Origin: Ecdyonurus torrentis
Lineage: Eukaryota; Arthropoda; Insecta; Ephemeroptera; Heptageniidae
Assembly: GCA_949318235.1 (NCBI GenBank)
Contig: OX439127.1
Coordinates: 15,244,344-15,308,343 of the forward strand
DNA: 64,000 nucleotides
Direction: 5' to 3'
Shown here: positions 33,741 through 45,400 of the stretch, one piece after another
Layout: every line of letters begins with the position of its first letter
How positions within the stretch are numbered: position 1 is the first letter of the stretch
Translations under genes and position numbers: made by a program
The notes under the pieces: model-generated
What the model was told of the DNA's origin: nothing
What the model saw: only the letters and a program-made list of their open reading frames with translations
The model's database searches: none

Positions 33741-36432
33741 ATAATTATTATGCTGAAGTAATGCTCTATTCATTAATATTTTTTGTTTAGAAATTATTTT
33801 CTTCACCACAGCATCCCTGTCAGACTATAAGCTCATTACTATCTCCCATTCCCCAATTTTTTCTTATCCAAGTGTTTTTCTATCAAATCTTTCTATTATC
33901 ACTCATTGCATGGTTGCTTTTGAAATAATAACAAAAATATTTTTAAGGAACAATCCGAGGACAAAATTAAACGACCATCAATTTATTGTTATTAATATTA
34001 CAGTACACAATACAAAATGTCAAAACATATAATATCCAATGCATGAAATACAAACAAGCACGCACAGAAACCAGTTATCCAAATACTCTTAAATGTAAGG
34101 ATTTTACAAATTGACATTTAATATAGGTAAATCATTTATTTAATATTTTGAATTTTTTTTCTTTCTTTTTTTTTTCCCATTATTGTAAGACAAACATTTG
34201 CTAAAAAAAAAAAAAAAAAAAAAAAACTTAGGTATGCTTACAGTTTAGCACTACAAACTAATTGCAAAATGAGCAAGTGCTTATGGAATGACGTACTATT
34301 TTGGCTTACTTAAAGTAAAAATCAATCACAACCTCGATTTCAAGAGTAAGCCTATTGAAAACAAAACAAAAAAGTAAAGTTTGAATGACAAAACTTAAAA
34401 AGTACAAAATAGCTACAGAAAACTCATTTCATTACAAACTACTATAATTGTGGTGAGAAAGGACACCAACTTCCAAGCAGAAAACGAATAATCTATTTAC
34501 TTATCATACTCTATTTTGTTTACAATTAAAGTAGTAGGTGACAAGTGACAAGATGATATCTCACAAACTGAAACGGTCACAAAATATCAAATTAACAGGT
34601 GACATGTTACATAAAAGTTAAGTTACGCCAAACCCAACATGCAAATTTAAGTTATTCCACTTTGAAGATAACATGTAAATGTAAAAATTATAGCTACAAC
34701 TGTTACATAAAATTAAAACTTTTTTAACTTAAAAAAAAAATGAACCAAATAGGTTTTTTTTTTTTTTTTTTTTTTAATTTAGTAAATATTATGAAAAGAT
34801 TGGCGTTTATTTTTTATTTTATTTTATTTTTTTTTTTACTTAATTGACAATTTTGTACAAATAATTAGTGGGGAAATATTTGTCTAATGGAGGCACCAAG
34901 TCAGTCACCAACTACTTTAAACACCATTTCAATCCTTCAACTTTAAAATGTAAATGCCTTTTTTCACCCCTTTCATATTTTCAGAAATTTTCACATCATT
35001 TTAAAAATTAAAAGTATGAGTACAACCAAAAAAAAAAAAAACAAACAAACAAACAAACAAACAAACAGAAAATGCAAGAATGACAATTTGAATTTGTAAG
35101 TTAAAATTAATAAAAATGAAATTTCACACCGAATAATGGATATAAAACTAAAGCTGACTGATTTGTAGGAAGTTGAGTTCATGCCACAGTAATAATAATA
35201 TCAAGTCCTGTTTATTATGATTTTAAATTATATGAGAAGGCTCAAAATACTAAATTTTGCTCAATTTTTGAAGTTGAAGACAACTTCCAACAAATCAGGG
35301 CCCACGGTGTATTTATCAAAATAAAACCATTTTCAGATACAAAAAAGTAGCGAGCAAGAGAAAAAAAAAGTGATGATCGACTAATTTTAATATATATTTT
35401 TTTTATGTATATACATATTTAATATACAAAAGAGATACTGTTTTAATTAGAGATCACCGAGTAGAAAAAAAAAACACAAAAACAATACCTATTTTCAGTA
35501 ATATAATGGAGGGCATGTAGGACATAAATAAAGCTTTAACATGACTAAATAACATAAAATTTTACTGTCATAAATTTGTAGCAAATCACAAATATTAAAT
35601 GCTGTCTCTATCAAAATAAACCTAAATATAAATCTAATATATTTCAAACCTTTGAAATTAATTTTAAAAAAAGCAACACACATCAACAAGAGGTGTACTT
35701 TACTGAAAAATGTCCATAAGCAGATGGGGAATCTGTCCAATATTTAAGTATTCCCACAAGCTTTGGCCATCTCGGCAAAATAAACAATTGTTCCTAGATT
35801 TTTTTTTTAATTTTTTTTTTTTTTTTTTTTATTTTTTTTTTTTTTTAATTTTTTTTTATGAATTATAATTTTTATAAAACAATTGTAATGTCAATTTCCT
35901 TCTTATTAATCTATGATACTACTCCACAAATTCAGATGAGGGAAGAAGGAAAAATAAATGATGTGGAAAGTTTAACATTAGGAAATAATATTATAAAGTT
36001 TGAGATTGCTTATGAAAGATGTTTTCTCATACAGTAACAATTAAGATTACTGCAATCCAGATATGAAAATCAGGATTAAATTTTAAGTTTCTAAAAGAAA
36101 ATAATTTTCACGCGTCTCTGATATTTTTTTATGTCTTACAATCTATTCTATAATAACATATCTTAGGAAAAACAAATACACGCATTACAAAGGTTTGATA
36201 TTTTGTAGATTGAAAATGATAATGATTAATATTCTCAGTGAATGCATATGCATATCTAAAATTAACACTTAAACATATATCATTACAAATGGAATGATAT
36301 TTTACCTGACTTAATAGAATTAAATTACAATTTTGTTGACATTTTGAAGCACTAGTAAGTCGTTCAAAATATACTGATATGATTATGTAATAATTGAAAT
36401 AATATTTTATGATTTTATCGATTAATGGAAAC
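33741..36432. other. Intergenic AT-rich sequence; no gene recognised
   Basis: Contains poly-A/T runs (34204-34226, 34754-34775, 35809-35846) and a (CAAA)n tract at 35039-35067. Short frames on both strands are AT-driven and lack coding signatures. Confidence 0.7.
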
Positions 36433-36816
36433 TACTAATAAAAAAGATAGGAAGATATAATTAGATAACGATGGTTGGGAAGGGAGTTAGAGATGAGCTT
36501 ACTTGCAACCCAAGCAACAGAGAGAAATTTCAAAATGTACTAGCCGCTCAATAGTTAGAGAATTAGGGACAGCCATGGACAGCTGTTGGAGAGTAGTGTC
36601 CCAATATTTTTTTTATGTGTAATGATTTTATTTGCAAGGGTCCATTCCCTGGTAAATTTACGCCCTGCGTGCATATGTATTTCGGCATGGGTTTGAAATT
36701 TCTCTGTTGCTTAGGGTTCTCTGTAGGGTTAAAATGTAACAGCGAATAAGTTCACCTAACTCCCTTCTCAACCATCGTAATCTATTTATGTGTTCCTATC
36801 ATCTTTTTTATTAGTA
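36433..36816. mobile_element. Foldback element N (TACTAATAAAAAAGATAGGA ends)
   Basis: The left arm TACTAATAAAAAAGATAGGA ... GATGGTTGGGAAGGGAGTTA is mirrored at 36750-36816. A second inner pairing (CAGAGAGAAATTTC / GAAATTTCTCTG) lies closer to the centre. About 384 bp, no coding capacity, no clear target duplication beyond possible TA. Confidence 0.75.
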
Positions 36817-38290
36817 ACCTTAACCGCAATGTTTTTTTTCCTTAAACAAATTGTTGAATGGAAATGCAATGTATATATTATATAGAATACATTAATTTAA
36901 GACTCCACATTAAGCAACACATTAACAAAACTTACCAGTCCATACAACAAAATTGATCAGAAAACTATTTAAAACAAACTATAAATGTAAGATCACATCA
37001 CTTATATACATAAAACACTTCAGTGTGTCTTGCAATACAATACGGTTGGGATCTAGTTGTTGGCAGATAAAAATTTCAGATAATTATTATCTATTCAAGC
37101 AATAAAGTTCAACAAATTTGACGTTTGAACTAAATACATGGTAGTATCAAAAATGTTCTATACTCAACAATTGTCAACAATTGAGAATACAAACACTTTT
37201 TATTTAAATATTATATAAAATATAAAAAGTTGTTCCAATGTCAGATATTGAGTTATGACATGAGCCTGCTAGATATTTTATGCTCATTAGCACTGACAAC
37301 ATTAACAAAGCATTTTTTTTTTTTTATTATTATTATTCTCAAGCAGGCTTGCCTATGTAAATATTTTATAATTATTCACAAATGATATTACATTAAGACT
37401 TCAAAACATTTCTTTGAAACTGTGTGTTGTTATTATACATATCTAATCAATGTACTAGTTAAATGGATTTGATTCAATTGATTTCTTTTTTTATTATTAT
37501 TATTATTTTTTTTTATGTGTCTTACACTAGAGCATGCTTTCATGAGACATGTGACAAGACTCACAAACAAACAAATGCATACATTCCAGTGTTGTGGAAT
37601 TGATGTAGATGGCAGCAGATTTATGTGAAAGGTGTCCTGAAAACAAAGCAAGTAAAAGTTAGGATGCTGATTAAATTAAAAGGTGCAGTTACTATTTATA
37701 GATATTGATTGGTAAATGGTCATTTTGAGCAAGTAAAGTTCACTTCTCAGTGGTTTAATAGATTATAACACCAGCAAAAAAAAAAAAAAAAAAAAAAATG
37801 CATTATATATTTTTCCCTTCCCCACTTAATTATTATTATTTCCCTGTTCTACCATTCCAACTTAGGACCATTTTCCTAAAGCATCGCTTGCAATGAGATA
37901 AACCTTCTGCACTTAAGATAATTTTCATTGTTTATCCAAATAAAATGACTAGAGAAATCTTACCTTACTGAGGAAGCCTAAGTCAAGCTGCAGTTTTTTT
38001 CAGAAGAGCTAAAACATTGAAATTGTGATCAGTTTTGTCTCAAAATAATAATAAATAAGTATTCAATACTCAACATTACTACACATTCTACTAGAATAAT
38101 TAAAATCCCAATTGTTAACAAATCCAACTGGTTATTGTCCAGGTATTGTCTACTGAAGGGGAAAAAAAAAAGTATTATATAAATATAACATATTTTAGAG
38201 CCATCTCTTTTTCATGCAAGCTGTGTTGTCCAAAGCTTGGTGGATCCAGTAATGCACAAAGTTTATGCAATCTCAAATATTAGACATATG

Positions 38291-38356
38291 TTAGAGCTGT
38301 AATTTAAACCGGATCGAGCTGGGCCATCGAGCCTAAGCCAAAATCTACAAGTGCTC

Positions 38357-38391
<35 letters not shown>

Positions 38392-39092
38392 AAAATATTT
38401 AACTCCGGTTTTTAGCTTTTAGCTTGAAAACAAGGTAGCTCAAGTTAAGCCGTGAATGAGTAAATGACTGGAATAAAAAAAAAAAAATTAAAAAAAAAAA
38501 AAAGCTTTTGAAAACAATTAAGAGTGAAAAAAACAGTTGTGAAGATTCAAAAGAAAAAAGTTTGTAATTTTTGTTTAATATGATGTTTTTTTAACTCTCT
38601 ATTGTGCAAAATAAGCTGCTTTTATAATCATTTTATTGAATTTACAACTTTTGTCATTATTATTTTTATATAAAAAATAATATCGATGGCTCCGCGGAAA
38701 ACTGAACTATGTATAGTCTCCGCGCGCCTCAAATTTGGAACATCTGCACTCTCCGCCTCACCTGAATTTGAAGCATCTCTTACCTGCGCACTATTACAGA
38801 TGCTTCAATTTCAGGTGAGGCGGAGAGCGCAGATGTTCCAAATTTGAGGCGCGCGGAGACTATACATAGTTCAGTTTTCCGCGGAGCCATCGATATAATA
38901 AAAAAACAAGCTTCTTTCTTCATAGGCTCGAGAGCTCATTTTGAAATTTTGGATTAAATATCGAGCTTCCCGAGCTTTGGCTTATTTTTCAAATTTAAGC
39001 TTGATTTCTAGCTGAACCTTGGTTTCAAGTCAAACCAATCTGAAAAATTTCAGCCCGTGCTAAATTTTTCTTGAGTTTTTTACAGTTCTAAT
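38291..39092. mobile_element. DNA element U with TTAGARCTGTAA ends, host of a nested palindrome
   Basis: Ends TTAGAGCTGTAATTT and its inverse near 39078-39092 bracket sequence with diverged internal inverted words (CCTAAGCCAAAA / TTTGGCTTA; TCGAGCT). Element E (38681-38895) sits inside, and poly-T/poly-A runs lie at 38360-38390 and 38477-38503. No transposase frame. Confidence 0.55.
38681..38895. mobile_element. Foldback element E, near-perfect palindrome (TATCGATGGCTCCGCGG ends)
   Basis: Two arms of about 97 bp match with only about two differences by eye and surround a spacer of about 20 bp. The termini TATCGATGG...CCATCGATA share the ATCGA start of families C and D, and the flanks are TA-rich. 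Arms are GC-rich (CTCCGCGCGCCTC). It is nested in element U. Confidence 0.88.
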
Positions 39093-39235
39093 AATTTCCC
39101 ATCCCTTCCACTTAATATTTAAATAAACATAAATAAAAATAATAAAAAAAGCCTCATTAATTTTTAAGTTGACTATTTAAAACCAGTGTGAAATAGAGAA
39201 AGTGACAAAACACTAGTGTGCTATTGAAAACTTAA

Positions 39236-39855
39236 AGGTGTAGAACACTTTGAACAAAAAACATGTCTAATATCCTAACATAATATATAGGAAAAAAACA
39301 TCGCGGTTGGTATTAATTACGTTTAAAAAAATAATTAGAAAATAGTTGGTAGAGATTAGAGCACGTTTGTAAGTCTGACACTGTTTTATAATGTTGTGCC
39401 TTTGATGTAGTGTGAGAACGTGAGATGTTAGGTATATCGTATTTTACATTGACACTATACCCCTCATCCCTTTTAACGTCTATTTTTATTTAGCGCAAGC
39501 TATAATGATTTGCATCCCTAGTCCCAATTTACTATTTAAATTAAAGAATTTTCGCGTTTTATTAATTTTCAATTCAACGTGCTCTAATCTCTACCAACTA
39601 TTTTTTAATATCCTAACATACCTAAATATCAACGTTGATTTAACCGGAGTCATTGATTTCTAATTTATTTACCATTCACAAAATGACAGCTGCGGGTTTG
39701 TGATGTCACAGCTTGCCTGTTTCCGCGCGAGTGGACTAGTGAGCTGTGACGTCACTAACCCGCAGCTGCCATTTTTTAAATGGAAAATAAATTAGAAAGC
39801 GATGACTCCGGCCAAATTAACGTTGATATTTAGGTATGTTAGGATATTATACTTT
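39236..39855. mobile_element. TTAA-family MITE, copy 3, interrupted and right-truncated
   Basis: Begins AGGTGTAGAACACTTTGAAC after TTAA (39232-39235). It continues with CAACGTTGATTTAACCGG, the TGATGTCACAGCTTGCC / GAGCTGTGACGTCACTAAC hairpin and GATATTTAGGTATGTTAGGA. The expected right terminus is missing after about 39855. A family F element (39284-39603) is inserted in it. Confidence 0.8.
39284..39603. mobile_element. Family F element, copy 3, nested, with a 14-15-bp flanking duplication
   Basis: The arms AAAATAGTTGGTAGAGATTA / TAATCTCTACCAACTATTTT lie inside a longer left end that begins ATATAGGAAAAAAACATCGC. The host sequence AATATCCTAACATA is present on both sides (about 39269-39283 and 39606-39619), so insertion duplicated about 14 bases. 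Confidence 0.75.
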
Positions 39856-40027
39856 GTACTTTGTACAGTTACTGCAAACAGACTGTCACTCTCCAAATTT
39901 GTACCACAGAGATATGACTAAGAAAAGAAGAGAATTCTGGTCTGAAAATTGCTTCTAAAACGGCACAAGGTGACTCCCACAGGACATTCAACCATTGGTT
40001 GGCAGGAAGACCTTTAAATAAGCTGTA

Positions 40028-40038
40028 TTCTCTCTCTG

Positions 40039-40100
<62 letters not shown>
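40028..40100. repeat. (CT)n microsatellite
   Basis: CT repeats with occasional CTGT interruptions, about 400 bp beyond the NSD stop codon on that gene's 3' side. Confidence 0.97.
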
Positions 40101-40496
40101 CAATCAAATGCAATGTTTATACTTAACTGCTACACTACATGTCCTTTAAATTTTAGCTATATAACACCACTATATAGCCATCCCAACAACTCAGAAAACC
40201 TTACTGCAACTGTTTAAAACAAACCAACCACAAAAATAACAAAAAAGAAAAAATATATATAATTAAAAAGAATACATAAATCCAATCCTGAAAACCAGAA
40301 AACTCATTACACTAAAAATTGTTTTACTCAGATCATATTATATTCCGTCACCCTGTATACTTGTAAAATATGCTCCATTGCTGTGTATCAAATTGTTGTG
40401 TTAAATTAAAAGGAAAAAAAAAATGTATCTATTTTCAACACCACCTACAAGCCTCACATGAAAACAAAATATTGAAGTTAATACTCATAGAAACCT

Positions 40497-42400
40497 TTAT
40501 GTGTGACTAGGACATATAAAGCCCAGTTTGCTTGACGGGAGCAAACATGAGTGGTCCTTGCAGTAGCCAATGTCACAATGGAAACACTGAACCTCTGCCT
40601 TGCTTAAACAGGTTCTACAGAAGTGCCATGGACACTTGAATTGTTGACCATTGATGCCTGGAACAATGGAAGCCCACACCAATGATCATCAACATGCTTG
40701 ATGTTCATCATGTTTTTTGTCCGACATGCTTTTCAAACTAAAGAATGTACTAAAAAATTATTACAATCACTTGAAACACCGGAAATAAGCTCTTCATTTT
40801 TATTATAATCTTAACCTTACTACAATCTTATGTTGTTACAGCCTTGCTTTAACTTTTATACATAATCATGATAAAACCATTCACAAACTCACACTAAATT
40901 TGCAATGTTGTTGTCATGAGAAAACACATACACTGAATTTAGATAGAAAAAAATGATTATCACAATTGTATAATATTTCTATGTATTTTGATAAATTTAG
41001 ACAAGGCTTTAATTTTATAAGACTTTCAGAGCTTGATGTTCAGTTTTAAGAAAGTGTAACTATATTCCAGCTATGAAGTATCCATTATATAATCAATCAT
41101 AACAACTAGGAGCAGAGGCACTGCCTTACGCCATTCTAAACAAAAGTCACCAAAAAGTATGTACCTAGGAAAGTGAGGGAAAAAACAACAACTTTATTTT
41201 GAATTTTTTTTAAAATGAAGGACATTATTTCACATTCATATAAATGAAGAATAAACCATTGCAGTCGATGTATAGTGTTCAAAAAATTGCTAGAAAATTT
41301 GATTCCAAGATCCAATTACATATATCAATAGGAGAATCTTTACGTTCTATTAATATTAAATTCAACGTGCTTTAATCTCTTAACCTACTCCTTTTTTTCT
41401 TTTTTTTTTTTTTTTACATACTACTTATTCACATTTAGATCATTGTAAGCTCTCTTACTAGAAAGGATTGGTCCTGGTTCACCCAGAAAGTGATTATGAC
41501 GGCACGATTTTTTTTTTTTTTTTTTTTTTTCTTCTTCTTTCTTTCTTTATTCACATTTCACATTTCAGAGCAAATTAAAATAATATATTAGCATATCTGT
41601 TGGATACTTAGATAAAACGTAATTTTTTTAGTGCTATTAAAGCAATACTTAATCCTAAAAATAAGAATTTTTTGTTTGTTTCTAAAACAATTCTATAGTA
41701 ATCAGTTGTTTATTTAAATTTTCTAGTCCGCTTAACAAGCGAGCCCCGCGAGGGTAACGATATAGAGTAAAAAATGAGTAAAAAATTTGTACCCCTTGCT
41801 CTACCTGATAAGCTTACCTGAAATGGTGTACAGATTTTTTTACTCACACAGTAAAGGAAATCTACTATGTCAGAGTTTTCCTCTTTACCCTTGCGGGGCT
41901 CGCTTATCCCGCGGGCTAGAAAAGTCAAATGAACTACTAATATATATAGAATAATTTTAGAGAACAACAAATATTACTTATTTTTAGGGTTAAGTGTCGC
42001 TTTAATGTTAAAGTGTGACTGTAGCTCTTACAGAGTTGTTGAGTTGCTCAATATTCTGCCATAACTACTTACTTGCAAGTGACGGCTTCACACCAGAAGG
42101 AATGCATGCCTCATGGTAAACTCTGGTACAAGTATCCAACTGACACATGATCAGATCACCAGTGTCCTCACATTGAAAGCATACTTCTTCATGGAATCTC
42201 TTCTTCACGACTTTACTTTTCTTTGCTAACTTTGCTGACTTTGTTGAGCACTTTGTTGACTTGGTATCATTCTTGGTAGCACTGTCTTTTGTCTTCTTTT
42301 GCTTAGCATGAGACTTTCCTGTCTCATTTTTACTTGCAATTTCTTTATTCTTCTTCTTAATCTTGAGATTTTTGGTTTTCTCAGCTGTCTCAGAATCCAA
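40497..42400 (-). CDS. NSD (NSD1/2/3-like): NSD C-terminal PHD and C5HCH exons
   Basis: Exon 42400-42073 encodes a very Lys-rich linker, then the first half of a PHD finger ([18 protein letters not shown] ... YHEAC). Exon 40657-40497 encodes the second half ([11 protein letters not shown] ... [12 protein letters not shown]) and the stop. The junction codon AGC forms across a 1.4-kb intron that holds a SINE fragment and an inverted-repeat element. In human NSD proteins this PHD5-C5HCH pair reads the H3 tail and binds partner proteins. Human NSD1 continues for hundreds of residues beyond it; this protein ends shortly after. Confidence 0.92.
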
Positions 42401-45400
42401 CTTGAAACAACAATTTAAATAATTGTAACATTATTATTATTATTATTATTATTTTTTTTTTTTTTCACATAGGTTATACATATTTCGAGTACAATTGGAG
42501 TACAATTGAGTACAACATTAAATACAAAGGAGAAATTGTGCAGTAATAGTCTATGGTATTTGTAATATTTATAAGAATAAACCTAGCTTAAAAAAAATAG
42601 CCTCCCAGCCCTGTAAAATTTAAGATGAAAATGTTCTGATTGTGAGATATAAAGACCCTGTAGAGTTTTGAAATCAAAGCATTTTTATTAATCTTAGTGA
42701 GTGAAAAGGCAACTGGCAAAGTGAACCCTTGGGGCATGGTATAGAATGCTATGTTGTTAATGAGATGGTTCAATACACACCTTGAGTGACCTTGACTTAA
42801 TTCCAATGAAGCCACTGCAGTTATCAGAAGCACAGTAACACTTCTGCTTGGAGGAGCCCAGCAGCTCCAAGTTATAATCAAATGTAAGCTCAGTATCAGC
42901 TTTAATTGGTTGATTTGTGAACAAACCCACACGTGTCTCCCCTTTGACATTCCATTTCTGAGCTTTGCAATTAGGTTTGCAAGAATGGTTCATGAACCTG
43001 TAGGCAAGCAAGTAAATAAATGATTACAACAGTTATACAATCTAAAACTATAAACGTTCCAAGTCTCATGTGGAATAACTGCACAAGTACAGTTTAGAAA
43101 ACCACATTCTTACCTAGCAGGATTTCCTCGTGGGCCAGCATCAATGTAGAACTGATTCATTGCTAAGAAGTAGTAGTTCACATCTCGGTTCTCTACTTTG
43201 CGTTGCACACGCAACTGAAATTCTGCATCATCAATAACCTCCCCAACATATTCAATGACGAATTGCTCTGTAAACACAAACATACCTCAATGTTCTACAA
43301 TTTTCACTATATGCATATTTAGTTAAAGGCATAGAAAACATTGAAACGACATGTTCTAAACACAAAATGGGATCTACAAAACTAATGATATTTTTTACCA
43401 GAATGTTAATGCAGCCCCACAAAAGAGCTTGAAAATACTGTAAAGTATGCAATTTGCGTGAATATTCCTGTTTATGACGTCATTAACAGGCAAAAACAAG
43501 TATGAAAATGTTGTGCGAGTTGCATAAATTGAAATTTTCTGATCACTGCTACGGAGCTACAGTTGGGTTTGAGACCAACTAACTTTATTTATATACGTCC
43601 CATCAAGTGTTTTGTGATATAAATGAACATGTTTTCATGTTTTCTATGCCTTTAACGTTTATGAGCAATAATAGTTTACCAGCTTCAAGATCAACTAATG
43701 TTTTGAGGCCCCATCCACGATCCTTGGTAGCAAATACTTCCAGCTGCGGGTACTCTCGTTTGGTGAACTTCTGATTCTCACACCTAACTCCTGCACGACA
43801 CTTGCTTTGAATGCACTCAGCATTCAGATCCCTATGCCAAACAATTCACAGTTAGTGTCTTACTATTAAATACACAGAATATTTTTCTCAGCTAATGGAA
43901 TACTAACTTGTTGATGCAGTTTTCAAGGCACGGGTGCTCTTGATCAGGACTGCAGTCACATGCTTCTACTGAGTCAGTCTGCATCTTCATAGTTGTGAGG
44001 ACTTTGTTGATCTTGATTCGTGTGTATGTGGGAGGTTTCTGTTAACAGGAAAACAATTTAATTTCAAAGAAAATAATGATAACAAGATTGTCACCTTACC
44101 ATCATAGGAATGAGAATTGCATCTCTGGCTGCTTTTTGAGCAACATATTCTCTGTGCACATCTCCTGCTTCTAAGATACCTGCACTGAATTGCTTCACCA
44201 TTTGTTTGCCTTTCTGAGTGAACTTTTCATCTTTATCCTGAAATTCACAAGAAAAACAATTGTACATTGTGTTCATACTAACAGTGAAATTGAAGACACT
44301 CCTTTCATTATCACTTAAGTTATAATTCAGAGACTTTAACTACTGGTAAATACAAATACTTACATCACCATGGAAAGTGAAAGTTCTGTGATTGTTGGTC
44401 CACGTGTAGTCTTTACTGCCAAAGAATTGTACGATATATTCACCCTCTTTGTGAGATTGATCATAAACTGCTTCAGGAGCATCGTCAGGGAATATCACTC
44501 TTGCAGGCCACCATCTAAAACACAATTATCTCATTATTTATTGCAAGAGACCTTCAAAAACAATTCTCACCTGAAGCTTGCATGCTTCACCCACACCACT
44601 TCCCCAAACAGAGGGAATCTGCCTGACAGGCAGTCTTCACAATAATACGGGTCCGCAATGGGTATTTTGTTTTCTTTAAGGCAGGCAGTATGTACTGTAG
44701 CTGGACACCCATCACAGCACAAAAGCTCACCACCTAAAACCAGATAACAATTTTACAATCATTTTGTAAAGAATATTGAGAAAAAAATAAATAAACAGAA
44801 CAAAGGTAGTTGAACCATTAAAGCATATTATATGGAGAATTACACTGCATGAAAATCTTTAACTATACAAATAATAGGATGTAGGATTAACTGCAAACTC
44901 CAAGACATAAAATAGCAAAATGATGGGGTATTTTTCAACTGCCATAAATGTACATTATCAACATTACCTGTATAACCAATCAGTTGAGTTGCAAACACGT
45001 GTTTCAGTCTATCCACTTTCAAAATATTGTATTTAGGTAATAAATATTGTTCTATACAATGTACACATGACCGCAATAATATATTTTACCATTCATAAAC
45101 TCACGCTAAATTAGCAATGTTATTCCTATTAGAAAAATGCGTGCTGGATTTCAATGGTAAAATATATTATCCCGTTCCTGGGTACGTACAGAAACAGTAC
45201 ATTATTTCAATTAAGCATGATACTTATCCAGTGGTTGAGGACTTCAACAGTGCAACAATCCAGCTCCACGTGGTACACATAAAGCAAACTGTGTGCTCTG
45301 TTAAATCTTTATCATGAGGAGGTTGGCAATATACTGGCCACTGGCTAATATCCCCGACTCCCCTCCCCCCAAGCTGCACATCACTGGCCGCGTGTCTAAA

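Noticed and set aside
42588..42950. A 120-codon minus-strand frame overlapping the NSD SET exon
   Set aside because: It is in a different frame from the SET/post-SET reading and runs into the intron. It has no domain.
43252..43452. A 66-codon minus-strand frame next to the SET exon
   Set aside because: It lies in the TTAA-family MITE within the intron and is not part of the spliced NSD message.
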